The notes: generated by a model not told the origin, from the sequence alone. Shown: positions 1-7,395, counted from the stretch's first letter. The stretch: DNA of 15,020 nt from Bacillota bacterium (GCA_023399035.1 JAEWQX010000236.1:1-15020), one strand, 5' to 3'. Program-made: numbers and translations.

Positions 1-358
1 ATGCAAACATGGGATGTATAGAATATATTAATGCACCAGATAATTTAGCATTAGATAAAAGCGTTGATTTTAAAGAGCCGCTTGCGTGGCATACAGATTT
101 ATTTTTTAAATCAAACTTTGAAATTTCTCTATCTACAATTGAAATGATATCGTCAGATGTTGTTATGAATAATATATCACTATCTTTAATAATTTTTTCA
201 TAATTTGTATATAACTTTGAATTTGTTATTTTTGCTGCCTCACTGGCATTATTTATATTTCTGCCATAATAGCCGCTGATTTGTATTCCTTTTTGAGTAA
301 AGTAGCGTCCTAAATTTACGCCTACCTTCCCAGGACCTATAAACCCGATTTTTATAAT
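1..358 (-). CDS. Rossmann-like / DUF2520 NAD(P)-binding protein, 5' part only
   Basis: About 119 codons are visible; the gene runs off the left edge. The protein begins (M)IKIGFIGPGKVGVNLG, a Rossmann first strand with the dinucleotide-binding glycine loop G-P-G-K-V-G. A YYGRN segment and a TTSDD segment at the end of a later strand follow, and the visible part ends at SIHPMFA. This order fits proteins annotated as Rossmann-like and DUF2520-domain oxidoreductases, of the ProC / F420-dependent NADP reductase type; the substrate is unknown. No ATG, GTG or TTG lies near the start. A perfect ribosome binding site (GGAGGTGAT, 361-369) sits 6 nt before ATT at 358 and 9 nt before ATA at 355, so one of these should initiate, unless the start has mutated and the gene is silent. 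Family call fairly sure, start less so. Confidence 0.8.
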   Translation of the reverse strand, partial: MIKIGFIGPGKVGVNLGRYFTQKGIQISGYYGRNINNASEAAKITNSKLYTNYEKIIKDSDILFITTSDDIISIVDREISKFDLKNKSVCHASGSLKSTLLSNAKLSGALIYSIHPMFA

Positions 359-360
359 GT

Positions 361-369
361 ATCACCTCC
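361..369 (-). promoter_or_regulatory. Near-perfect Shine-Dalgarno before a non-canonical start
   Basis: Read on the minus strand this is GGAGGTGAT, a nine-base match to the 16S 3' end. It is the main evidence that translation starts at ATT (358) or ATA (355), because no standard start codon lies in frame near it. Confidence 0.75.
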
Positions 370-441
370 AATATTAAAGCGATACAACATCTTAATTTCA
401 ATCTCATTCACATAGATATGAGTTGTATTTATTTACTAATG

Positions 442-483
442 AAAAAGTGTCTGGTATAGTTCTAAAAGATACTACCCAGACAC
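442..483 (-). terminator. Intrinsic terminator of the recombinase gene
   Basis: An 8-bp outer stem, GTGTCTGG with CCAGACAC, continues into TAGT/ACTA around a short loop. On the minus strand it is followed directly by TTTTTC. It lies about 100 nt past the stop of the tyrosine recombinase and separates it from the DUF2520 gene. Confidence 0.8.
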
Positions 484-585
484 ATTTTAACACTGTATAT
501 TAATTTTTACAATAGTTATTGTCATGTATTGTTAATTTTTTTAATATTTTCTTGGATTTTTCAGAAGTAAAAATGAATTGTAAGG

Positions 586-1458
586 TTACCATGAATATGT
601 GAAATCAATAGAAGCGCTGACTTTATTGATTTCCTCCTGGGTTCTTCTTATATACTTCTGGGTTGTTGCAATACTTGTGTGGTTTAAAAGCTCTTTTAAT
701 AATTCTATATCACCATCAGTTTGATTGTATACAGTCATGCTGTATAACTTACGAAAACTGTGGCTGCTTATATTTGATAATTGGAGGTAATTAGTTATGA
801 TTGAAAGCTGCTTATGAACTCCTCTTCTTTTAAGCTTTATAATGCATTCATCTGCTTTTATATTGTGTTCAATGGCATACTCATAAATTATCCCCTTCAA
901 ATTCTTGTTTATATCCCTGTATTGAAGCTTACCTGTCTTCTTTTCAATTATTTCAAGCTTATCATTTTTCAGTGTTGATGGTGTCAATTTAAGGACATCA
1001 GAAATTCTAAGCCCAAGATTTGCCTGAAGCAGAAAAGTCATTGCAAGCTGCTTGTTAGGTCTGAATTTTCTCTTTCTGCCCTCATCATAGTATTCAAAGC
1101 CATTTTTACATAAATCCATTATCTTATCATATTCCTCTTTTTCCAAAGGCCTTGCTGCTCTAGTCTGCTTATTCCTCACATCCTTTGTATTATCTGCTTT
1201 TTTAATAAAGGATGAACCTTCATATTCCCTGCCATAACCGTAGTTTTTATTACTTTTTTTATTATCTGAACTATTAAAATTAGTCATAACATTAATCATT
1301 TTTGAAGCATTTTCTAATGATAATGAACCTTTTGATAATAATTTCAATAGATTCTTAACTTTTATTATTTTTGAATCATCTATAAATTCAGCTAGTATAT
1401 CTAAAGCGCTGTCTTCATCTATTTCTTTATTTTTAACTGCTAGTAAAATTTCGTCCAT
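586..1458 (-). CDS. Tyrosine recombinase / phage-type integrase (stand-alone)
   Basis: This 290-residue protein has the full tyrosine-recombinase catalytic set: Arg151 in GLRISDVL, Lys174 in the KKTGK beta-hairpin, His233 and Arg236 in HSFRKLY, His260 in LLNHTS and the nucleophile Tyr269 in TTQKYIR. It should cut and rejoin DNA through a 3'-phosphotyrosine. The C-terminal catalytic domain spans about 105-285. Residues 1-60 are helical and acidic, and 60-100 form a basic, low-complexity linker; I do not recognise the usual SAM-like core-binding domain there. The ATG is preceded by AAAGGAGT at optimal spacing. No phage, transposon or cassette genes flank it, so the target site is unknown. It could be a domesticated Xer-like enzyme, a remnant of a lost element, or a regulator-like invertase. 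Confidence 0.9.
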   Translation of the reverse strand: MDEILLAVKNKEIDEDSALDILAEFIDDSKIIKVKNLLKLLSKGSLSLENASKMINVMTNFNSSDNKKSNKNYGYGREYEGSSFIKKADNTKDVRNKQTRAARPLEKEEYDKIMDLCKNGFEYYDEGRKRKFRPNKQLAMTFLLQANLGLRISDVLKLTPSTLKNDKLEIIEKKTGKLQYRDINKNLKGIIYEYAIEHNIKADECIIKLKRRGVHKQLSIITNYLQLSNISSHSFRKLYSMTVYNQTDGDIELLKELLNHTSIATTQKYIRRTQEEINKVSASIDFTYSW

Positions 1459-1500
1459 ATGTACTCCTTTTAGCCTTGAATGCTAATAAAACTAATAAAA

Positions 1501-1539
1501 ATCTATAATAATTTTATTATAGATTGTCCTTTCCATCAA
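1501..1539 (-). promoter_or_regulatory. Recombinase promoter with palindrome over the -10
   Basis: On the minus strand there is TTGATG (1534-1539), a 17-nt spacer, and TAAAAT (1511-1516). A perfect inverted repeat, ATCTATAATA-ATTT-TATTATAGAT (1501-1524), covers the -10 box and the predicted transcription start near 1504. The leader to the ATG would be about 46 nt. The palindrome looks like an operator, but its AT-richness lowers certainty. Confidence 0.5.
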
Positions 1540-2213
1540 ATCTTTTTGAATGATTTACTCATGGATAAACATAAAATAACCTTTATATTCAGAATTTTTT
1601 TATATAATTTTAGCTTTTATGATTATCATATCTATAGAAATAAATCAAATAATGAAGTCAATATTGCTTTATTTTTAGTGCACAAATGATTAGTAAAAAG
1701 TGCACATTATAAAAATTCGTATTTTAAGAGTATAATAATTTAATCTTTTAATCCCTTATAAACAGAGGCTTTTGAAAAAGACAAATAAAAAAGTACTCAT
1801 ATTCTATATTTTGAGTACTTTTTTAAATCCGCTTAAAGCATCCAAATTTTTATCAATATTTTACACTGGATATTATGTTATATAATAACATATATAGATA
1901 ATTAATACACATCAAATTTTAATTTAAATTGAATTTTATATAAACACAAATGTTGTATTTCTAATACAATGTTATTTTGAAATCTATTTTAAAATATAAA
2001 ACCATATCTCATAATTTTATAATTATGTTATTATTATACATAGATTTTATGATTAAAAAATTAAAAAAGCAAAAATCAAAATTTTAATTTTTAAAGTTCA
2101 CATTTTAAAATTAAAACAGAGGGAGAGGCAACAGTTTAAGAATAGTATTTTCAAATCATTTAACAATTATTGTTAATTTAGTGGTTGAATTCTCATAAAA
2201 GATCAATAATAGC
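1540..2213. other. AT-rich intergenic region without a supported gene
   Basis: No reading frame here has a credible ribosome binding site and recognisable product. What stands out is a direct repeat AGTGCACA at 1677-1684 and 1699-1706 (22 nt apart, each containing the palindrome GTGCAC), a bidirectional terminator hairpin (separate entry), and AT-rich palindromes at 1874-1892 and 1953-1969 (TTGTATT-TCT-AATACAA). A short minus-strand frame ending at 1804 faintly resembles a barstar fragment. The region may hold decayed genes. Confidence 0.5.
1787..1824. terminator. Bidirectional terminator-like hairpin without an obvious gene
   Basis: AAAAAAGTACTCA (1787-1799) and TGAGTACTTTTTT (1812-1824) form a perfect 13-bp stem with a 12-nt loop. 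Either strand ends in a T run, so it could stop transcription both ways. No supported gene ends here; it may belong to a decayed gene or an untranslated RNA. Confidence 0.6.
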
Positions 2214-2246
2214 AAAAAAACAAGATATCAATACGATATCTTGTTT
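2214..2246 (-). terminator. Terminator of the histidine kinase gene
   Basis: AAACAAGATATC and GATATCTTGTTT form a 12-bp stem around a 5-nt loop. On the minus strand a run of T follows (2214-2220). It lies 38 nt past the kinase stop codon. Confidence 0.88.
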
Positions 2247-2283
2247 AAATATAGAATTATATTTACTGTTAAAGCATAAAACT

Positions 2284-3921
2284 CTAAATATCCGAAAGTT
2301 CAATTCCTACTTTTGCTTTAATTCCTTCTGTGATTGATTTACTGTAACTCATAGCATCAACTTCCTCATTATATCTTATGTTAGGAAGCTTCATTACAAA
2401 TTCACATCCATTATTTATTTCTTCATTAAGATAGATTTCCCCGCCATGAGAATCAACTATAAATTTTACAATAGATAAACCAATTCCGCTCCCTTCAACA
2501 TTTCTTCTAAAGGATTTGTCTACCTGTACAAATCTTTCAAATATTCTTTTTCTGAATTCTTCTGGAATACCTATACCAACATCACGCACTTTTACAGTTA
2601 AATATTCATCATCTTTAGAGCAGCTTACTGTTATATTTCCATCCTCAGATGTAAATTTAATTGCATTTGACAGAAGATTTAATATAACTCTTTCTATATT
2701 TTCAGGATCACATTTTATTTCCAGATATTCAGTATCAGTATCGAAGATTATCTTTCTTTTCTGTGCTTTTTCACATTGTGCAATTGATAATGTAACTTCT
2801 TCTATAATATTTATAATATCGCAGTTCATAAAATTCATTTTAAAGCAGCCTGATTCAAATTTGCTTGCATCTATTATGTTGTTTATAAGCCTAAGCATCC
2901 TGGAACAGTTTTCAGATATTGTCTTTTCATATTTATTATAGTATTTAAATAAAATATCCTTATTATTTTTTTTAGATTCTAATAATTGAAATGAACAATT
3001 TAAAATATTTAGTGGTGTTCTCAATTCGTGAGATATATTAGCAAAAAACTGAGTTCTAAGCTCTTCTTCCTGTCTTAATTTTTCCATTTCCATCTTCTGC
3101 GTGTTATATTGATTAACCAGTTTTCTATTTTCTTTTGTTCTTATTATAATTTCCCAAAACATGCTTATAACAATTATTGCAAATCCAATTGCTAATATAA
3201 CCCTATTAAGGATATACATTATACTTTTACTAGGATATAAGGATGATATAAGGAGTATCCTGCTTAAAAACATGACCTCAGTACCTAAAAATGTAATAAG
3301 ATAATTTATATTTTGTTTATACACATATTGAACGCAGAATCCTATAAGTGCTACAAAGGTCGCAGTGTTTACACAAAGCTTTATTATTCTAATAATATTT
3401 ATATATGAATTAAGTACATTATTTTCCATAAACCATGTATCCAGGCATATACATCCAAATGTTATGGCCATAGATAGTAGTATAGCAATTATCTTATTCT
3501 CATGCAGATATTTATTTATAATGTTATTTTCAAAAAATGTAAGCAGTATTATTAAAGTTCTAAACATAGAAGCTAGTCCCACAAATACCTTATTTATATC
3601 CATAAGATAAAACACATCGACTTCCATTATCATTAATGTCATAACTAAAAACTCAAAATAAATTGATATGTACATAAGACAAAACATGTGAAAGTAATCA
3701 TCATCATATAAATATGAATAGAGAAAAAAGCTGAAAATAGAAATAGCTCCAATTATTAAATTTATTCCAACAATATCTTTGACTATTCTCAATTCATAAA
3801 AATGGGTATTATTTGCTATGAATATATTGATTTTAAAAAGTATAAAAAAACTTGCTATATTCAAAAATACAATAAAAAGGACTCTGTTTCTATTTGTTTT
3901 TTTAATCACCTCAGATAACAT
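2284..3921 (-). CDS. Membrane sensor histidine kinase with multi-pass N-terminal domain
   Basis: This 545-residue protein has seven or eight predicted membrane segments in its first 260 residues (about 13-35, 50-72, 78-100, 110-130, 142-162, 175-198, 238-260). A short coiled coil (about 265-292) leads into a HisKA domain with H box NISHELRTPLN (phospho-acceptor His298). The HATPase_c domain follows: N box NLLSNAIKFT (415-424), G1 DVGIGIP (447-453), FERF (461-464) and G2 GSGIGLS (477-483). All catalytic motifs are intact, so it should autophosphorylate and pass phosphate to a response regulator. No regulator gene is adjacent, so it looks like an orphan kinase. There is no large extracellular loop, so the signal may be sensed within the membrane. 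The ATG is preceded by AGGAGG (3930-3935). Signal and partner cannot be read from the sequence. Confidence 0.93.
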   Translation of the reverse strand: MLSEVIKKTNRNRVLFIVFLNIASFFILFKINIFIANNTHFYELRIVKDIVGINLIIGAISIFSFFLYSYLYDDDYFHMFCLMYISIYFEFLVMTLMIMEVDVFYLMDINKVFVGLASMFRTLIILLTFFENNIINKYLHENKIIAILLSMAITFGCICLDTWFMENNVLNSYINIIRIIKLCVNTATFVALIGFCVQYVYKQNINYLITFLGTEVMFLSRILLISSLYPSKSIMYILNRVILAIGFAIIVISMFWEIIIRTKENRKLVNQYNTQKMEMEKLRQEEELRTQFFANISHELRTPLNILNCSFQLLESKKNNKDILFKYYNKYEKTISENCSRMLRLINNIIDASKFESGCFKMNFMNCDIINIIEEVTLSIAQCEKAQKRKIIFDTDTEYLEIKCDPENIERVILNLLSNAIKFTSEDGNITVSCSKDDEYLTVKVRDVGIGIPEEFRKRIFERFVQVDKSFRRNVEGSGIGLSIVKFIVDSHGGEIYLNEEINNGCEFVMKLPNIRYNEEVDAMSYSKSITEGIKAKVGIELSDI

Positions 3922-3935
3922 TTTATAATCCTCCT

Positions 3936-4231
3936 AACTTGTTAAAAATAAATACAACTATAACATATTTTATTTTAATTATAGTATTTTAGTATTACTT
4001 CAATATTATAACACCAATGAGAATAAAATTAAATTATTTTGTCCTTTTGTGTATTTAAAATGTTTAATTTTCAGTATTTAAATTAATGATTTGATAAGTT
4101 AATATTATTTTTTACATATTTATGCTATCTTTATTGTACATTATATGTAATTTAACTTATATATTATGTATAATATATGTATTTCATGCAATTGTAGTTA
4201 GACATTACCACAATATTTCGTTGAAACTAAA
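3936..4231. other. AT-rich leader region upstream of the kinase
   Basis: I see no gene here. TATAAT-like hexamers occur on the minus strand but none with a convincing -35 partner. Short AT palindromes are present (TACAT-TAT-ATGTA near 4137-4149; ATATATTA-TGTA-TAATATAT near 4160-4179). They may bind a regulator of the kinase gene or simply reflect base composition. Confidence 0.4.
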
Positions 4232-4287
4232 ATCCCCTAAATAATAAAACGTGATAAATGTTTACCACGTTTTATTATTTAGGGGAT
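4229..4287 (-). terminator. Very long terminator hairpin after the MATE gene
   Basis: A perfect 22-bp stem (4232-4253 with 4266-4287) is capped by a 12-nt loop that can itself pair TAAA with TTTA, giving an almost complete 56-nt palindrome. It starts with ATCCCC, ends with GGGGAT, and has TTTTAG after it on the minus strand. It begins 10 nt after the MATE stop, so it is best read as that gene's terminator. Confidence 0.75.
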
Positions 4288-4296
4288 AATCAACAC

Positions 4297-5652
4297 TTAA
4301 ACAGCGTCTAAAATTTCTTCATGTTCTGAAACCAAAATGTTTATTCGCTTGAAATAAACATAGCCTAAAGGTAATGCTGCTGCAATCCATGCTAATGGAT
4401 CCGATAGGCATATACCTGTAAATCCTATGAATTTTGGAAGAGTAAATGCAACAAGCGCTCTTGCTCCAAGTTCATAAACTCCAGCCATCATAGGTATGAA
4501 GGATTCTCCTATTCCTTGAAGTGCATTTCTATAAACAAAAATCAATCCTAACGGAATAAAGAAATATGCTGAATAATTGAATACCTGCTGTGCATAAGAT
4601 AGTATTTCCTCACTTGGGCTGTCAATAAACAATCCAACAAAATATTTTCCACCAAATATAAGTACTGCTGCTGCAATTAAACTAGTTATTATGGATATCT
4701 CTGAGCATTTTCTTACACCATATTTAATACGTGTATACTGCTTAGCACCTAGGTTCTGACCGCAAAATGTAGCCATTGTAACTCCTAGTGTTATAGCAGG
4801 CTGCATAACAATCTGAAGAACTTTTGAAGCAGCTGTATATGATGCAATAACCACTGACCCAAACACATTTAAAGCACCTTGGACTATCATTATTCCAATA
4901 GCAGTTATTGAAAATTGAAGTGCCATAGGTATTCCTATCTTTAAGTGTGTAGCATACATTCTGCTTTCAACCTTAAAATCTCCTCTTTTAAGTCTTAGAT
5001 TTTTATATCTCTTTATAGTGTAAATAAGACATAATAATGCAGATATACCTTGTGAAATTACAGTAGCATATGCTGCGCCACTTACTCCCATAGAAAATTT
5101 AAGTATGAATACTAAATCTAATATTATATTTAATACAGATGAGATTATAAGGAAATATAAAGGTGTCTTGCTGTCACCTAATGCCCTTAAAACACTTGAA
5201 ATCATGTTATAGCTTAATACTGCAATTGTTCCAGCATATATTATATTTATATACTTTGATGAATCCTCAATTATATTAGATGGAGTATTCATCAAATTCA
5301 ATAAAAATCTAGAACTGAGCATGCTTACCAATGTAATTAAGATTACTGCTGCTGCACTGAGAACTATAGAGCTCGACACTGCTTTTTTAAGGCCCTGCTC
5401 ATCTTTTGCTCCAAATTTCTGTGCGATCATTATTGAAAAGCCGCTGGTCAGTCCAATAATAAATCCGTTTATCAAAAATGCCATTGAACTTGTAGTTCCA
5501 ACAGCTGCTAAAGCATCAACGCCTAAGTATCTTCCTACAATAACAGTGTCAACCATGCTGTAAAACTGCTGAAATACATTACCTATAAGAAGAGGTATTG
5601 AAAAAAACATTATTAATTTTACTGGATTACCAGATGTCATATCCTTTGTCAT
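4297..5652 (-). CDS. MATE family multidrug/cation efflux transporter
   Basis: This 451-residue protein starts with the family hallmark GNPVKLIMFFSIPLLIGNVF, followed by QFYSMVDTVIVGRYLG. Hydropathy gives about twelve membrane segments in two homologous halves (roughly 15-200 and 235-430). Length and layout match full MatE transporters of the NorM/DinF superfamily, which export cationic or hydrophobic compounds using a Na+ or H+ gradient. The second half contains the typical GALNVFGS and TFCGQNLGAKQ segments. It ends in ILDAV, directly before its terminator. AGGAGA lies 12 nt before the ATG, somewhat far; the in-frame ATG four codons later (5640) would be farther still, so the first is preferred. 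It has no neighbouring regulator, and its substrate cannot be inferred. Confidence 0.93.
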   Translation of the reverse strand: MTKDMTSGNPVKLIMFFSIPLLIGNVFQQFYSMVDTVIVGRYLGVDALAAVGTTSSMAFLINGFIIGLTSGFSIMIAQKFGAKDEQGLKKAVSSSIVLSAAAVILITLVSMLSSRFLLNLMNTPSNIIEDSSKYINIIYAGTIAVLSYNMISSVLRALGDSKTPLYFLIISSVLNIILDLVFILKFSMGVSGAAYATVISQGISALLCLIYTIKRYKNLRLKRGDFKVESRMYATHLKIGIPMALQFSITAIGIMIVQGALNVFGSVVIASYTAASKVLQIVMQPAITLGVTMATFCGQNLGAKQYTRIKYGVRKCSEISIITSLIAAAVLIFGGKYFVGLFIDSPSEEILSYAQQVFNYSAYFFIPLGLIFVYRNALQGIGESFIPMMAGVYELGARALVAFTLPKFIGFTGICLSDPLAWIAAALPLGYVYFKRINILVSEHEEILDAV

Positions 5653-5917
5653 ACGTTTATTTTATCTCCTAATCAATTTGTTACCGTCATATAGAATAAC
5701 ATGTTTTCTGAATATAATAAAGTGAATTTTTTATATAAAATTTTAAATATTATAATGTCATTTAAGAAACAATTATCATTTTAAAATATATGCTAATAGA
5801 AAATGTATTAATTGCTATAAATAGATTTTATGAGCCAGATATATTTACTGAATCATAGTGTATATAAGATTAAATAAAGGATACTTCTGTTCACTATCAA
5901 CTCTCAATTCTAAATTT

Positions 5918-6748
5918 TTAATTGAAATAAACTGTATCTCCGCCTTTGATTTCATATAAATTATCATTTACATTTAACCATACGCTTATAAAGTTTGGAT
6001 TATAAACAAAACTTCCATCAAATGAAAACTTAAGATTATCAAAAGCCTTAAGATAGTCTACAATTTCAATATTAGTGGCATACCAGATATCATCTCTGTT
6101 TCCTACCTTCTTACAGAATCTTTCAATGATGTCCCAATTGCCATCTCTTTCAAATTCGTAGCTGTGTCCCCACACATACATCAAGCTGAGCCTGTTCTTT
6201 TTATTTATATTGATGAATTCATCACATAAATCCATTAAATTATCACATACATGCCTGCATGTACCTTTCCATTCGTAGAAATCATCAGGAATTTCAAAAT
6301 TATTAGTTATGTCAACTGCCCTTGAATATTCTATTCCTATATGAGGAAGCATTCTTTTTATTTCATTATTATATGATCCATAAGGATAAGATAATCCTCT
6401 TACGGGGTATTTCATAACAGTTTCTAAGCTTTTCCTGTCTTCACTCACCTGCGTTACTGCCTGAGTTAACGGACACATATCTAAAGGTATATGATCTACA
6501 GTATGACATGATACTTCATGTCCTTTATATACCTCAGGAAATTCAGAAATATGTATTCTTCTTCCATACTTCTTTATATTTATAGAATCCTCTTCTTTAT
6601 AAGTATTGGAATTTAAATGAAAAGTGCCCTTTATATTATACTTATTGAAAATCTCTATTAATCGTCTGTCATATTCTCTCCCATCATCATAGCTCATTGT
6701 CAATGCCTTTGTTTTTCCACCTTGAAAACATTTATATATAGTATTCAT
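5918..6748 (-). CDS. Polysaccharide deacetylase-like protein (NodB/CE4 fold), no signal peptide
   Basis: The start is placed at the ATG at 6748, giving 276 residues (MNTIYKCFQGG), because AGGGG lies 7 nt before it; the ATG at 6754 touches the same site. CE4 motifs are visible in order: MSYDDG with the Asp-Asp pair (near 21-22), CHTVDH with the two metal-binding His (82, 86), RGLSYPYG (117-124) and a late WGHSYEF His (195). These fit a metal-dependent N- or O-deacetylase of sugars such as peptidoglycan GlcNAc or a chitin-like glycan. There is no signal peptide or membrane anchor, unusual for a wall-acting enzyme, so a cytoplasmic or non-classically exported role is possible. The last 40 residues form a small beta-rich tail. 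It has its own promoter. Confidence 0.88.
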   Translation of the reverse strand: MNTIYKCFQGGKTKALTMSYDDGREYDRRLIEIFNKYNIKGTFHLNSNTYKEEDSINIKKYGRRIHISEFPEVYKGHEVSCHTVDHIPLDMCPLTQAVTQVSEDRKSLETVMKYPVRGLSYPYGSYNNEIKRMLPHIGIEYSRAVDITNNFEIPDDFYEWKGTCRHVCDNLMDLCDEFININKKNRLSLMYVWGHSYEFERDGNWDIIERFCKKVGNRDDIWYATNIEIVDYLKAFDNLKFSFDGSFVYNPNFISVWLNVNDNLYEIKGGDTVYFN

Positions 6749-6780
6749 ATACATTCCCCTTTAAATTATCTTTTAATTTA

Positions 6781-6809
6781 AATATAGAACTTTTATATTA
6801 TTTATGCAA
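6781..6809 (-). promoter_or_regulatory. Promoter of the deacetylase gene
   Basis: On the minus strand there is TTGCAT (6804-6809), a 17-nt spacer, and TATATT (6781-6786). The predicted transcript starts near 6774, about 26 nt before the preferred ATG. This suggests the deacetylase can be expressed independently of the riboswitch further upstream. Confidence 0.6.
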
Positions 6810-6879
6810 TTATAAAAGGATAAATTTACATTGCATTATATTTAAACTTTTTTCATATGCTATTGAAATATATTTTGTA

Positions 6880-6914
6880 CAAAAAAATAAAGCCATAGTA
6901 TATAATCCCGGCTT
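6880..6914 (-). terminator. Possible terminator of the riboswitch transcript
   Basis: On the minus strand, AAGCC and GGCTT (6910-6914 and 6890-6894) pair around a 15-nt loop and are followed by TATTTTTTT. The stem is short, so this is a weak call. If real, it would end the transcript begun at the cyclic di-GMP riboswitch before the deacetylase promoter. Confidence 0.4.
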
Positions 6915-7146
6915 CATTTTAATCCATAATTCTTTTTATTATTTTTATAAAGATTTATACACCCCTATATAAATCTTATCTCAATACCTATTCTCTCTCA
7001 TCTCAAAATACGACAAAGCTCATATTAAGCTTTTATTAACTAAAACATTGCATTTTAATATTACCATCAGTTGAAGATTAATCCTTATCTACCTGCCATT
7101 ACTCAAATAAAACATATATATTTATAAGTTTTCTACTGACCATAAT
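6915..7146. other. Gap between riboswitch ORF and deacetylase; probably decayed sequence
   Basis: All minus-strand frames are broken by stops, although short stretches look peptide-like (for example a run reading SYFEMRENRY in one frame near 7010-6985). A hairpin with stem AAGATTTATA/TATAAATCTT sits at 6950-6977 without a T run. I see no intact gene. It may be a decayed riboswitch-controlled gene or an untranslated RNA. Confidence 0.35.
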
Positions 7147-7185
7147 TTAAATTAAGTAAATTCGTATTATATTTTTTCTCATCAT
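7147..7185 (-). CDS. Twelve-codon reading frame behind the cyclic di-GMP riboswitch
   Basis: An ideal ribosome binding site, AGGAGG (7193-7198), lies 7 nt before an ATG that opens a frame reading MMRKNIIRIYLI and then a stop. It is the first translatable frame after the riboswitch terminator. The peptide is basic, then hydrophobic, and matches nothing I recognise. It may be a real small peptide, a regulatory leader peptide, or the surviving start of a gene broken by mutation. The strength of the site suggests that this spot is, or recently was, actively translated. Confidence 0.4.
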   Translation of the reverse strand: MMRKNIIRIYLI

Positions 7186-7252
7186 ATCTTTTCCTCCTAC
7201 AATCCGATAATCCGCCTATAGTAAGATAAAAGCTTTTTTTAATATTTTAGCT

Positions 7253-7279
7253 AAAAAATCCACTCAAAAAGAGTGGATT
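7253..7279 (-). terminator. Riboswitch expression-platform terminator
   Basis: On the minus strand AATCCACTC-TTTTT-GAGTGGATT forms a 9-bp stem and is followed by TTTTTTAG. It lies 31 nt after the aptamer. The six bases ACTCTT of its 5' arm and loop (7269-7274) are complementary to AAGAGT at the aptamer's 3' edge (7310-7315), a plausible antiterminator pairing. Confidence 0.88.
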
Positions 7280-7310
7280 GAAACTTCTTAAATACAAAGA
7301 ATACAACTTA

Positions 7311-7395
7311 CTCTTCGGCAACTGGCTGACATGGTCTATTTATAAACTTTAGTCCCTATAGCTTTGCGTCACTAAATTTCTCTAGGTTTGCTCAT
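7311..7395 (-). promoter_or_regulatory. Cyclic di-GMP-I (GEMM-I) riboswitch aptamer
   Basis: Read on the minus strand, the aptamer carries the GEMM-I signature in order: GAGCAAACC, a small hairpin CTAGA-GAAA-TTTAG with the conserved GNRA tetraloop, GACGCAAAGC, the receptor strand GGGACTAA, a variable loop, then ACCATGTCAGCCAG and TTGCCGAAG. The aptamer senses the second messenger cyclic di-GMP. A terminator lies 31 nt downstream, so control is probably by transcription termination. If ligand holds the aptamer's 3' edge away from the antiterminator, this would be an OFF switch; the direction is inference. No conventional gene follows, only a 12-codon frame. Confidence 0.92.

Noticed and set aside
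1480..1689. A 69-codon plus-strand reading frame upstream of the recombinase
   Set aside because: It has no ribosome binding site, overlaps the recombinase promoter on the other strand, and reads as low-complexity AT-rich sequence.
1804..1863. Minus-strand fragment reading IDKNLDALSGFKKVLKI before a stop, like part of a barstar domain
   Set aside because: Only about 19 codons, no start codon or ribosome binding site, and the match rests on one NLDAL phrase. It may be a remnant but cannot be supported.
2516..2941. A 141-codon plus-strand frame
   Set aside because: Antisense to the kinase catalytic domain; no start signals.
6950..6977. AAGATTTATA/TATAAATCTT hairpin as a terminator
   Set aside because: A good stem, but no T run follows on either strand; it is mentioned only as part of the gap description.
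7257..7283. ATTGAAAC at the end of a hairpin, reminiscent of a CRISPR repeat
   Set aside because: No second copy or regular spacing exists; the hairpin is the riboswitch terminator read on the opposite strand.
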